Source of the DNA: Bryoerythrophyllum caledonicum
Taxonomy: Eukaryota > Streptophyta > Bryopsida > Pottiales > Pottiaceae
Assembly (NCBI GenBank): GCA_963971425.1
Contig: OZ020522.1
Span: 3,942,168 to 4,006,167, forward strand
Direction: 5' to 3'
DNA: 64,000 nucleotides
This document shows, piece by piece, positions 45,610-57,579 of this stretch; the first letter of the stretch is position 1, and each line of letters opens with the position of its first letter. Made by a program: the position numbers and the translations under genes. The notes under the pieces were generated by a model. The model was not told where the DNA came from. It made no database searches and saw nothing but the letters and a program-made list of their open reading frames with translations.

Positions 45610-47271
45610 TCACATGTTTGGTTCAAGTCTTGGTTTGTTGACTTTGCCTGCGAAGGCTGTCATGCCTTCAAGTGTGGCAAGCATGGATTCTTGGATTTCT
45701 TCCATTTGTATCTTCAATTCATCATGTAGTTTGTCGGTGTATTCCCTATTTTCTTGCCTCATCTTCTTGTTGTTCTCTTCCAATAGTTCCACCATATCTC
45801 TTTTGGTAATGTTGTCACTCTTCTCTTGCATATTGAAGGTGGATATAGTGTTGACGATTGCGGTGTTGACGTTGTCAAAGCCAAAGGTTTTCACTTGCTC
45901 ATCGGTTGGTGGTTCGATTCCTTCCAAGCTCCTTCGGTGGGGTGAGATATCAACATAGTTTCCACCAAGTACATGTGTTTTCTTCACAAAAGTTCTATAG
46001 ACAATGGCATTAGAACATACGGCATTGGCACTACCATTGTGGTTGGTGCCATTGTCCCCGTGGAACCAAATTGATCGTACACTAGCTCCACCCATGACTC
46101 CATGGGTGGTGCTCTCAACATTAAGTGAGATGGGAAGTGGTGAAAGGGTAAGAGTCAATGCATCTTTTTTAGCCTTAGTTTCGATAGTACCTTTGGGTCC
46201 TTTTGTGTCAAGGACTTGTCTTGCTTACAAGACTTCCCCACGCAAGGTAATATGGTGCAATAGTATCTTCTTCACTTGTTGCGGAGTCGTGGTGATGATG
46301 AAGGCATGTGAATCGTTACTGGCCTTTTGTACTTCCGATATTTCAAACTCATGTCCTCGGTGGAAGCTATTTCCAAGTACTTCTTTGAAGAGTGCTTGTG
46401 CGGAGATCCCCACCAAGGCTTTGCTCTTGATCTTCATGGATAAGTTAGAGCCATTGGCAATCCCATGATAAGTTTTACATACTTTGCCCACTACACATTC
46501 TCCATCAATTGTTAGAATGAAGGGCCTTAGGCCCTTGAGTAGCATCAACCCATCAATTTCCGGTTTGAGGAGATGCAATTTAATGCATCATGCCCGAACC
46601 CCTTTGGTTTTCCCATTTTTTATGCTTAAGCATTGGATTGCAATTGGATCAATGAGTTCTATTCCTAGAATAATGTTCATCTTTTTTAGCCTTACCTTCA
46701 CCATATTCTTAACATCATCATGCACGAGAGGGGTTTTAGGGGTTTCAAAGAAAATGGCAACATGGAAATCAATGGATAGCCCGGAATTCTTACTTGTTTT
46801 GATGTCAAAAGGTATTTGTGTGAGGTTGTAGTGTTGTCTTTCTATTCGAGTTCTTGCCATGGAGTAGAGCACTTGGGGGATGCGGGGGAAGGCCACTCTT
46901 GCTTTGGACGCCTCTATAGCTTCCTCCTCTTTGAGACCTCTCGTGATCATGTCCTCCGCCGTTTCTCCACTAAACAATTCTTCAGCCCCTTCTTCTACCG
47001 CCATGGCCTCCATAGCAGGGAAGCCTAGCCAAAATTTAAACTTTGAAAGTTCTGGCGTTTGGAGTAACTTACCTTTTTCAGCTGAAGAAGTTCTTTTCTT
47101 CTTGCTGCTGCTAGCTGGTGCGCCTTCCCTCCTTGTTGTCTTTGAACTGGATGTCTTGTGGGGGCTCTTTTCTTGGAACTCCATCTCTATGTCGGTGTCT
47201 GGGTTCTCCATGTCGCTTTCGGGCATGATCTCTGGAGTCTTTTGTAGATTCTCCTGAGCTTGGGGTAGCAT
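45610..47271 (-). pseudogene. Probable LINE ORF1 protein, frameshifted
   Basis: Three frames in order: 47271-46588 (MLPQAQENLQKTPEIMPESD, acidic then Ser/Lys-rich, VEEGAEELFSGETAEDMITR, LTQIPFDIKTSKNSGLSIDF), 46578-46225 (KPEIDGLMLLKGLRPFILTI, VGKVCKTYHGIANGSNLSMK) and 46158-45610 (SIWFHGDNGTNHNGSANAVC, then a strongly charged coiled coil ELLEENNKKMRQENREYTDK to IQMEEIQESMLATLEGM). Position just upstream of ORF2 on the same strand and the C-terminal coiled coil favour an ORF1 nucleic-acid-binding protein. No zinc knuckle was found and I do not recognise the fold. Base composition is more even than in ORF2. It might instead be a separate gene. Confidence 0.5.
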
Positions 47272-49100
47272 GGGGTGTGTCTTGGAGTAGGGAGCGTCAC
47301 TGCTGGGCTGGAGGTTAGGGTGGTTGGGAGAAATAGGCCAATGCCATTTTTTCCCAGTGCACCGTTCCGCGATGTAGGATCTTGAGTGTTGTTGGTGGCT
47401 TGTTCTGCTTGGATATCACTGACATGCGCTGTTCGTTGCAGCTTGACGGCCTTGAGCTGTAGCTACGGTTGAGTGTGGTGAGGTCTGAGCTTGGTGGTCA
47501 GGGCTCCTCCAACTTTGCTTGTAAGTTTTTTGTGCCTTAGGGTCGGGTTTGTCTTCTTTCCTCGCCTGCACTTGCTGTATCTTCCCTTTAGGCAGGTTCG
47601 GTGCTCTATCGCTCGACGCCTTTCTCTGAGGATAGACTCCTTGTTGCGCTGCACTATTCTACTGTGGTGATGTTCGGTGTTGTTTTCCTGTAGACCTGCT
47701 TGGTGATGCGTCGTGCTGCCAATAGATTTGGTGTTGAGAGGTCTTCCCTATATGCCTGTTTGGTGCTCCGTCGCTCGATGCAGCTCTCTGTAGATAGGCT
47801 CCTTGCTGTGTTGCGCAAAGCTGCTTCGTCGATGTTTGTTGTTGTTGTTGTCTTGTAGACCGGCTTGGTATTTAGTCTCGCTGCAGATAGAGTTGGTGAT
47901 GAGGGGTCTTCCCTATCGGCAGGTTCGGTGCTCCGTCGCTCGATGACTTCCTCTGTAGATAGGCTCCTTGTTGCGTTGCATGATGCTGCTTCAGCAATGT
48001 TCAATGTCGTTTTCTTGTGGACCGGCTTGGTGTTGCGTCTTGCTGCAAATAAATTCGATGATGAGAGGTTGGTGATGCGTCGCTCAAGACTAGCTTGGTT
48101 TGTTTTCTGGGTGTGGCGCTTGATGTATGTTTAGCCGTGCAAGTCCTCTTCCAGCAACGTGGAGCGGGCGGTGTCTCTGGTGTTCTTGGAGTTTTTTGAA
48201 TTTGTGCTTGTGCAGTTTGGGGGCAACGCTTTCAACGCCTGCGTGGTATTGTTGGTGGAGCTCTGGGTGGTCACTTGAGACGAGAAGCTTGGTGTGGTTC
48301 TGCCTTGGCTTGCGGCTAGGTGCGTGTCTTTGGTCCTTTTCTGCTAGATGAATGCAGTTAGTAATGATTTTTTTTTGTGAGTACTGTGCTTGTTGTGCAT
48401 TCATGGTGCAAGTTTTGTGCAAGGAAATGAGTACAAGAAAATGAATAAGAATATATGAGGGATAGAAGCCAGGAATTGGCCTGATTTTGGTTTGTTGTCT
48501 GTTGATGCAGCTCCGGTTCGTTTTTGTGGTGATGATTTGTTCGTCTTTGAGTGAGTGTTGATCTTGCTCTTGTGCTCTTTGTCTTGACACTCCTGATTTT
48601 TGAATCCGCGGAGGTAAGTGTAGTGCTTTGGCCTGCTCACAAAGGAGTAGAGCTTCCGTGTGGTGAGAAAACCAGCTTGTATGAAAGGTGTGGTTTTTCT
48701 AGATTTTTTATTTCTATCTATGTTGATGGTGGTAATGTGTTTTAGATCTTTTAGTTCGTGAGCATCTGTGGAGGGAGATTGAGTCTTTAGATGTTGCAAA
48801 TAAGGTGTGATTCTATTGCGATAAAAGAAAAAGTGGTAAGAAATTATCTAGGATGGGTGTGGTGCCTTGCTGTTGAGTTGTTGCAGTTTCGGAGCAGCTC
48901 CAGGATTATCGTCACTTCACTGCTGTGTGTTTCAGCTCGGTTTGTTGCTGATCGATCTTGTCTTTGTTGTTGCAGATGTCTAGGGATCTGGTTTGCTGCG
49001 GTTGTAGGCTTTCACGTTCTATTGTCCACCAGTACTGATTGTTCACTTCTTTGGTTTCTGCTCCTTGCCGGATCTAGATCTGTGCCTATTGAATATTGAC
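47272..49100 (-). promoter_or_regulatory. Presumed 5' untranslated region and promoter of LINE copy B
   Basis: Lies directly upstream of ORF1, without a meaningful frame, and contains tandem monomers of about 160 bp (47560-48080). In mouse L1 similar monomer arrays are the promoter. The comparison is by structure only. Confidence 0.35.
47560..48080. repeat. Tandem monomers of about 160 bp, slightly over three units
   Basis: The block ATGTTCGGTGTTGTTTTCCT / TGTAGACC-GGCTTGGT / GCGTC-TGCTGC / GAGAGGTCTTCCCTAT / TTCGGTGCTCCGTCGCTCGA / TGTAGATAGGCTCCTTG recurs with starts near 47671, 47831 and 47997, and a partial copy lies at 47560-47665. Spacing is 160-166 bp, with 80-90% similarity by eye. 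Open frames across the array (48004-47654) are repetitive by-products. Confidence 0.85.
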
Positions 49101-49690
49101 TGGTTAGTGTGCGTGTAATCATGTGATTGTTAGAAACTAAAGGAAGCTAAACATGAAAGAGATAGGAGGAGGGGCGAGCATAAGATGAAGCTTGTGCTGT
49201 TGTTGATGCGTAGCTGCCTGCTTGCAGCTCTAGCGAGTTCTTGTGCGCGATCTTGTTTTGAGAATCCGGCTTGGGCAGACGGCCACTTGTGGTGGGAGGC
49301 TACAGATTCGGCACTGATCCCTAGATCAGAGTCTAGCCATGACTTGACTCTTAGATTTGTGTTAGGAATTGCCTACAAAGTATACTTTTGCTATGATCTA
49401 TGAGCCAACACATGTCCCGGTCGCTTTAAGCATAAACTCCTCACAGATCTTAACATAAGATACTTCCTACAGCTCTAATACTCCAAATCTAAAAGTTTGT
49501 GAGTTCTTTCCAACACTCTCTACTTCCCAATCCTATCTCCAACTCGGATCTTATGCATATGGGAGCTCTCAACAAGGTGAGCCATTTCCTGTTGCTCTAA
49601 ACGTTCGAGAAATGAGGCTAAGTCCCTCCCCTCACCGGAATTCGCGGAGCTCACTCAGCCATCACACGACGACTAGTAACAACAACATTA
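49101..49690. other. Flank before the right inverted-repeat arm
   Basis: No gene seen. The last bases show a short duplication (GACTAGTAACAACAACAT at 49671-49688 and again at 49699-49716) that marks the rearrangement junction. Confidence 0.5.
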
Positions 49691-50817
49691 GAAAAGTGGA
49701 CTAGTAACAACAACATAGACAATGAATTCTCTACAAATTTCTAGAAAAACCCCATCATCACCGACTCACAAATCACATGTCTCATCAAATTCCGTACCGG
49801 ACAATACATGGGAAACGCCCAAAAACAACTCTTCTTTGGAATTGAAAGATTCCCATCTATAGCATGCCCAATATGCACTTCCACGGACCCAGACACATGG
49901 CTACATGTTTTACTGAAATGTCATAACCACCACATACACTCCCTAATTGTCAAAAGACATAACAAAGTCGTATGGGAACTCCGTAAATTAATCACCTCCC
50001 ATAACAAATCGAGATGTTTTATCCTCATGAATGCCGGCACCTTTAACAACAACCCACAAGAAAATGCGGTCCCACCATGGCTGCTCCCATGCATATGTGA
50101 AACCCAACAATGTCACTGCAATGCTCGACTCAAACCGGACATATTATGCGTTAGAGGCCTACCATACAATGATCCCCCACCCGACCACATAAACCAAGAC
50201 TACACCATTCAATTCATCGAATTTACATACTGTAATGACATATTTTCCCCAGAAACAATCGAAAATAAAATTAATAAATACCAACCCCTTATTGATGACA
50301 ACACTACCCTCCGATGGAAAGTGGACCCCCTTATTGTAATCACAACCGGTGCTCGAGCCACCACCTTTATCCCATCTATAAAAATCCTAGAAGATACCTT
50401 CAAAATACCTATGGATACAATTACAAACACTTTCAAAAATATTACCATCATTGCCATACAACATGCTATGTCCGTCCTGCTACATAAACGCAAAATTGAA
50501 AACAACCAACCTCTTTCCGATACACAAGACCCCCCATAAAATTACCCCCTATTTTCTTTATTTTCGAAAACACACTGGCATTGCAAAACACACCCGCCTT
50601 TCCATCTTCCCCCCCCCTCTCCCTCTCTCCCCTTCCTTGTTGCTCTTTTGATTGGTTGGTTTCTGGTTTTTGGCTACTTGTTACATAGTGTCTACCCTCA
50701 AAAGGGGGAAGTAGTTCGAGCTTACTAACTCCTTGTCCGGTGGGCATGGTCTTAGTAGTGGAACGAACATACACTTTATTCACACCGGCCTCCTTCGGAG
50801 ACCGGCGTTCTTCTTCT
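49691..50817 (+). mobile_element. LINE copy D1, mirrored and truncated at the junction
   Basis: Same sequence as 23140-24266 inverted. Includes the intact 243-codon frame 49808-50539 (zinc cluster CPICTSTDPDTWLHVLLKC, end NNQPLSDTQDPP), the 3' untranslated block, hairpin and TTCTTCTTCT. Confidence 0.9.
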
Positions 50818-51887
50818 GGGAAATGCTCAAAAACAACTCTTCTTTGGAATAGAAAGATTCCCATCCATAACATGTCCTATATGCAATTCCACGGACCCCG
50901 ACACATGGCTCCATGTTTTACTTAAATGCCAAAACCAACACATACACTCCTTAATTGTCAAAAGGCATAACAAAGCGGTATGGGAAATTAGAAAACTTAT
51001 TACCTCCCATCACAAATTGAGATGCTTTATTCTCATGAATGCCGGCACCTTCAATAACAATCCACAAGAAAATACAGTCCCCCCATAGCTTCTCCCGTGT
51101 ACATGCGCTACTCAACGATGTCACTGTAACGCTAGACTCAAACCGGACATACTTTGTGTTAGAGGCCTACTATAAAATGACCCCCTACCCAACCACATAA
51201 ATCAAGATTACACCATTCAATTCATTGAATTTACATAATGTAATTATTGATTTTCCCCAGAAACAATCAAAAATAAAATCAATAAATACCAACCCCTCGT
51301 CGATGATATCATAGCCCTTGGATGGAAAGTAGACCCCCTTATTGTAGTCACAGCCGGCGCTCGCGCCACCACCTATATCCCATCTATAAAAACCTTGAAG
51401 ATACTTTCAAAATTCCTATTGATACGATTACAAACACTTTCAAAAACTTTAACATCATTGCCATACAACATGCTATGTCCATCCATTTACATAAACGCAA
51501 AATTGAAAATAACCAAGCCCTTCCCGATACACAAGACCCCCCATAAAATTACCCCCCCTATTTTTATTTTTATTTTTTTCTTTTTTTTTAACTTTATCTC
51601 TAATCCCTGACATTGCAAAACACACCCTCCTCTACATCTTTCACTCCCCATTTTTCCCTCTTCTCTCTCTCCTCCCCCTCCCTCCTTCCTTGTTACTTTT
51701 GATTGGTTTGTATTGTGGTTTTTGGCTACTTATTACATAGTATCTACCGTCAAAAGGGAAAAGTAGTTCGAGCTTACTAACTCCTTGTCCGGTGGGCATG
51801 GTCTTAGTAGTGGAACGAACATACACTTTATTCACGCCAGCCTCCTTCGGAGACCGGCGTTCTTCTTCTTCTTCTTCTTCTTCTTCT
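50818..51887 (+). mobile_element. LINE copy D2, mirrored
   Basis: Inverted duplicate of 22070-23139, directly after the D1 tail, ending with GAGACCGGCG and a (TTC)n tract at about 51860-51887. Confidence 0.9.
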
Positions 51888-52871
51888 TTTGGAATATTGG
51901 GCCGAGAAGGGTGGGAAGCACCACGGAAGGAGCCACGATATTCAAGCAAAGCCAATAGTTATCCAATCTATTTTATTTATTTTTCAAATCCATTATCTAT
52001 TTATTGATTTATTTATTGAATTTTATATTACAAATAATAACTTAAGTAGTAGAAAGACTTAGGGAAGAAAATCAAAAGAAATTAAATATTAATAGAGACC
52101 TAAGAAAAGAAGAATGAGTAATAGAGATAGTAAGAAAACATCACATTTATTAAATAAAATAATTATTAACAAGTAGAAGATTAAAAAATCTATAAATCAA
52201 TATCTTGAGCAAGAACATGATAATAAATGCAAGAATTTAAAAAAAGAAAACTTAGTTAGATAGGAAATCAATATAATAATTAGTATTTAAATACTAAGAG
52301 TAAGTACTAAGTAAATCGATGAAGGAAGAAACTTTTAATCTCAATTTTTAAAATGAATAATAAGTAGTAAAACAAATAAGGTTGAAAATGGAACAAGTAA
52401 CAAAATCAAATAGTAATAGAATAAAATAGTGATAGAAATAAAAGATTGGCACCTCTTTTAAATGTAAAACATGTGCCACTTTGAAGATATGAAGAGTATA
52501 AAGCTTATACTCTTCATATTTCATTGATTCAAAAAGAAATCATACTTTCCTTGCTTAAAGTGACCTTGGTCTACAATTGTCTACAATTAGGATGCCTCAA
52601 AAAAATGGCCATGCAATTTTGGAGTTCATACAAGGTTTGAGTGAGATATAGGAAATGATTTTTCATCATTTTAAATTTGCGAGGATTTGGATTATGTAAC
52701 AATAGCACACAAACAAAGAGAGTATTGGTCTAGTTTTTAATCACTTCTGTCTATTGTTCAAGATTCAAGATATGAAGCTACAAATACTTTAAAAAATATT
52801 AATAATAGTTGCAATCTTCTAATCACAATTTTGTATCTCAAGCATATTCCTTGAACTTTGTTAGTGCATTA

Positions 52872-55045
52872 ATTTGACGACGACCTGATGCCCTTCCTCT
52901 TTCTTTCACAATTAGAGTGTGACCTTTATTTTTTCTTGTGCACATATGACGTTGATGAATCCCAAAAACGGCCCCTATTTCCTTTCAAAGCCTTTATAGC
53001 CTCAATTTCTTTAACTTGTGTCCTAGTCTCTGTATTTTTTCCAGGAAGAGCTCTGCCAAGCAGATCATTTTGTGCCCTTTTTAAGACTCTTGTTGTATTT
53101 TTCATGCACACATATTTTGGATTTTGAAGTTGCTTGCATGGCCTTTGAAATAGATAGTGATTCGGCAACATCGTCATTTACATCTACTCTGGGAAATGGT
53201 TCCTTAACTAGATCAACAACTCTAGGAATTGGCTCCTAAACCGATATAGAACGTAGTTCTCCATTTCAAACTTGTCATTTGAACTCCTATGAATTCCAAT
53301 ATCTTCATCGTTGCCTTGGTCGTAGAAGTCATCATCAACTATGTGTTCATCTCCACACCACTATGTTGTAGGTTCTTGGACATGCATTTTGCCTTTTTTA
53401 GCAACTAGCTCAACAACTGTGTGACAAACAAGGCAAGCAAATATTGAGATTGAAGAATTTAGTGGTGCTTGATATGCAAAGCGATCCCATCCAGTTATCA
53501 TTTCCTCATGAATTGGACAGTGTTGTAATCCTTGGGATGTAGCCAAAGCAAAACTTCTCATGAGTATATCCCTCCACATTAAAGTCCAGCAAAAATTACT
53601 TTTCAAATTAGGATTGCATGCTTCACTAAACCAACAATTCTAAGCAACACATAATATAGGCCATCCACACTATACTATAGCATCTCATGAACTAACCTTT
53701 GTTAACAACACAATTGGTTTAACTTTGTAAGATTGACAAGCAGGTTTTCCATTCTCATCTTTTAGCTCAATGGCTAATGTTGTGTTTATTGCCACATGCG
53801 TTTATCCTTGAAACCCTAAGCCTAATTCATGCAATCGATCAAGAAACCATAACTTGATATGTAAAGGTGATTTTAATCCTAGAAACCAAACCATAAGTTG
53901 ATTTTCAAACCTTCAACCTCTAAACCTAATTCATGCAACGAGACCAACATGCATATCAAACCAATTTATATCTAATCTCCAACCTAAATAACCAAACCAT
54001 AACCTCATTTACAACCCTAGAAATCCTAAATTTCAACCTTGAAAACGGCAGCCACCCACTTGCTTGCCCTTCACTTGTGTGGATACATGCGTGGCCTTGA
54101 TGTCCATGGACGTGCCAACTCTAACTACAAGCTCCCAAAGAGAATTTAGAGATACACTCTTACCACAACTTAACTTTGAGATGGGTCATCATAAGTCTAG
54201 ATCCTACAAAACAAATGACATGGAACTCATGTTCTCTAAGTTTGTATGTTTAGGTGCAAATAAGGATTTGGCAAAATAATTTGCAATGCCTTTGATCATT
54301 AGTGCATAATAAAAAATAATTCACCTACAAAAGCTGCAACCTCCAAAGGAAGATCAAAAGACAAAATAAATTGCATGTACCTGACACATTGGGTGGTTTT
54401 GAGACAATTGGAACATCTATCTCCAATGACAATGCTTTCTTTGGTGCACTTCCAATGGTTTTGGCTTGCAAACAAATGCCAATCCTTGCAATAGTATGCA
54501 AGTGGAAAGGCTCCCCGCATGTCTCTAGAAGGCATTTGATGAACTCTGACTATGCTGGAATAAGCAAAATGGATGATACGTATGTCCACATCTTAGTGAA
54601 GCATAGTCGTATGCACTAAACCATAGTGAGCATATAGAGTAGTCATTTAAGGTATGAACTGCAACAAGTGTAAGAGGGCTCTCAAAAACATGTCTTAGGA
54701 AGAAGGTGGCTCCTCCACCATCATTGCATTCTTGTGAATTGGTCCTTCATTCCAACCAATAGTTTTATATTGACAAAATTCTAAAGGAGACTTTGGCATT
54801 ACGCTCTACACTATCTTGTAGCTGAGCATTGAATCCAAGAACCTCCAATTGACAAGAAAGTACAACCTTCTCAAAATGAGACATTGTTTGCTTTTCCTGC
54901 CTTTTTGAAATAACAACCTCTCACAAGTTGCTTCGTTGCTCAAGATTTCTTCTCTCAATTGAGAGCATTGCTCATTGTTTAAAAAAACCTTCTCTGCCTC
55001 GGCAAGAAACTTGGTTTTTTTCACTATGGTGCTCTTGTCAATGTG
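52872..55045 (-). pseudogene. Mirrored remnant of the coiled-coil / Cys-His gene
   Basis: Inverted duplicate of 18912-21085. In this copy the first coding piece extends a little further upstream (VHIDKSTIVKKTKFLAEAEK), with six extra bases relative to the other arm, so the two copies help define the original frame. Same stops as the other arm. Confidence 0.4.
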
Positions 55046-56046
55046 AACACCATACTGGATGACTTATCAACAACACCTCCTCCCATGATGGCATGTCTTT
55101 CTCCTTGGTCAACTCCTTTAACCACGCACGTGAATGCAACAACCCCCTTAATATGGAACAATGACAAACAAAAACACAAAACCAAAGAAGAAGTTCTTTT
55201 AGTGTGTGAGCCAAATAAACCGCCCCCTAATGGGGTGGCTTATCTTGAACACAAGATCCTACATATGGGATGCAGCCCCTTGTGCAAACATACTTTAACC
55301 ATTCATACAAGCATGATGACCCAAGGCGTGGTCACTTAAGAGGGTTCGTTAATAATTAGTGATGTGATGGCTGAATTGAGCCTTAGGTTGAATCCAACCT
55401 TTAGACAAGCGTAAATTCCGCCTCAAAGCTTTGGGTTCCAATGTTTTAAAGCTCCATTAGGTTCAATTTTGCCTTGTGAACTTGATTAGCACCTTAACCA
55501 CCAATTCCAGGCCCAAGTGCGACCCTAACAGCAGCAACCAGCAGACAGGCTCCTCTTTTTATGTTAAAAGTTTAATTCTTCATTATCTTCGTGATTATGA
55601 CTCCGTTTTTTACGTTTGTTTTTTATATTCTTGTTAGTTTTTCTTGCTTAACACGATGGCAGCCTTCAATTGATCATTTGACTCGACCCTGGACCTCCCA
55701 GCCAGCGACCAGCAGTGCACCTTCAACATATGACTTTATTCAAGATCATGCACCACATTCCTATGCATGTATCACATTCATTCACACAAGAATCCACCCC
55801 AGCCTTACTAAGAGTGAGCCTCCAGCTGTGTTCACTTACTAATGGCGCTCTAATCGGTTATTTAGTTGAATATATAGCAAACCCTAATTCTACCGAAAAA
55901 TTGGCAGCGCTTCCGCGTGGTTTTTGTATTTAGAAAATTAGGGTTCAAGTCATACACATGGAATTGAAGAGGTTCGAGGGAGAAAAGAAAAGGGGCTCCC
56001 TGAGTTAATTCGGTTCACTCTCCATCCTTAGCCTTCGACTTGCTTG

Positions 56047-56178
56047 GTCAGCTCGTGATCTTGCTCCTCTTGTTCAGCTCGTGATCTTGCTCCTCTTGTT
56101 TAGCTCGTGATCTTGCTCGTCTTGTTCAGCTTGTGATCTTGCTCCTCTTGTTCAGCTCGTGATCTTGCTCCTCTTGTT
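56047..56178. repeat. 26-bp minisatellite in the LTR, five units
   Basis: TTCAGCTCGTGATCTTGCTC plus CTCTTG repeated five times with few substitutions. Confidence 0.9.
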
Positions 56179-56189
56179 GGTGCTCTTCA

Positions 56190-56460
56190 CTCCGCAGCCC
56201 GTATCTTTGTCGTCACAGCTCCGATCCGCGCGTTCTTGAGCTTGTTGGAAAGCCAACGTTCTAATCTATCTACTCCTAAAATCTTAGCCTGATTGGACAA
56301 GAACTCCGCTACTGACGAGGGAAAACCTGTGGCCGTATGAGATCCGCCACCGATCCTCCAGCTGGTCGTCCTCACTCTGCCGCCCGTATCTTCGTCGTCA
56401 CAGCTCCGATCCGCGTGTTCTTGAGCTTGTTGGAAAGCCAACTTTCTAATCTATCTGCTC
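56190..56460. repeat. Direct duplication of about 85 bp in the LTR
   Basis: The block CCCGTATCTT-GTCGTCACAG to GAAAGCCAAC-TTCTAATCTATCT occurs at about 56198-56270 and again at about 56380-56452, 182 bp apart. Confidence 0.85.
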
Positions 56461-57579
56461 TCCTACTTTCGCAACGATTGAATCACATTCCAGCCCACAG
56501 GAGGGGGAAATCTGAACCCTACCTCTCTCTCTCCTTCCACACACCTCTCTCGGTTTCTTAGCTCCTACCAAACACCTCTCTCACTCCTACCTCCCACACT
56601 TGCAAATGAGCGCCGCCAGGGGGGTAACCCCAAGGCCCTTACTCCCTTCTTTGTTCCCAAGGTCGTTCTCTTCGTCGTTCACAGCCGCCAATTTGGGTGG
56701 GCACATTAATGGTCACACTAAACAACTAGTAACTAAAAAGCAATAATTCACTAGCCACCCTTGCATTTAACACAAGTGGGTGTCCCACTAACCAAGGAAT
56801 ATCTAAATCTAAACTTTGACTCCATGCCACATGTGTGTGCATGATCTCAATAAGTGAGCTATTAGCTAATTTTCAAAGGTGCAAAAATCTAATTTAACCT
56901 ACCTAAATTGAATTCCCCTTGCTTGGGGTAATTCCTAATTTACTTAGTGATTGATGAGGATTCTTTTCCACTTCTTTTGGACCCTTTTGACTATTTTTTT
57001 AAGGGCTTTTAACGCCCCATTCTTTTTTCTTTTCTCCTCACCATCCTCCTTCTTCTTCTCCCATTTTTTTGATTTCGTGATTTCTTCATCGTGACCGAAT
57101 ATGGTCTACAACTCGATAGGAGGTAAATTCTTCTCGACCACTACTCATTTTAATTCTTTTCTAATTTTCTTTTGTCTTTTTTCCCTTCTCTCTTTGCTTT
57201 TCTTTTCTGGTTTATTCCCCTTTTTTTTCTTCCTTTTTGGCTAACTACATAAATTCCGCGATTGCCCATAAATGGCTCCTCTTTTAGTGAGGGGAAAGGC
57301 CACTTGGCCATTTTAATCAAAAAACCACGAGCTAGTCCATGGGATAACCCATTTTCACCACTCATTAGCCTTAATGGACCCGACGTGAGGTCCATTCATC
57401 ACCGTGAGCCGTTTTTGCGGCTCACACATGGCGGCCATCTGGGACAACTCGAAGAGGCAGAGAACCCACTCTTGTTCATGGGCACACGGTCAATATCTAC
57501 CTTTTTTGTGTTCGAATGACCCATGGCAGTACCAAAATGTGGAGGTCCACTTGTGAAGGTCGTGAACAAATCACACCTT

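Larger units (their letters stand above)
39291..49100 (-). mobile_element. LINE copy B: 5' region, ORF1, 2A-APE-RT ORF2, 3' end missing
   Basis: The most complete copy of the family. Right to left: a region with about 160-bp tandem monomers (47560-48080), ORF1 (47271-45610), a low-complexity spacer, ORF2 with a 2A peptide (44768-44794), APE-type endonuclease and reverse transcriptase, and the linker to RNase H. It stops at about 39290 just after FDPAYSYYTEG, where copies C and D continue into RNase H, so the last about 2 kb are missing. Loss of the 3' rather than the 5' end is not the usual LINE truncation and points to a later deletion or rearrangement. The right end (about 49100) is uncertain because no other copy reaches it. 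Confidence 0.75.
49691..55030 (-). repeat. Right arm of the 5.34-kb inverted repeat
   Basis: Reverse complement of 18927-24266 with only a few single-base differences. Contains mirrored copies of LINE D1 (truncated at the junction), LINE D2, AT-rich DNA (51890-52870) and the remnant gene. Its right boundary lies at CACTATGGTG; beyond it the two arms differ, though a few bases (ATTGAC) suggest more diverged homology. Confidence 0.95.
55205..57426 (-). repeat. 3' LTR, 2222 bp, ends TGTGAGCC...GGCTCACA
   Basis: The left boundary is set by identity with 63510 onward. The right boundary is set by the perfect 8-bp terminal inverted repeat TGTGAGCC/GGCTCACA and by alignment with the solo LTR end at 12656. 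Contains a 26-bp minisatellite and an internal duplication. The GAGCGCCGCC-type GC-rich block near 56605 and AT/CT-rich tracts (57000-57240) are non-coding. Confidence 0.9.

Noticed and set aside
47463-48004. Repetitive open frames as a protein-coding gene
   Set aside because: They follow the 160-bp tandem monomers and change frame with them; better explained as 5' region of the LINE.
18927-55030. Inverted repeat arms as terminal inverted repeats of one giant DNA transposon
   Set aside because: The arm ends lie inside a LINE and inside a gene remnant, with a template-switch-like junction and no target duplication, so duplication or assembly error is more likely.
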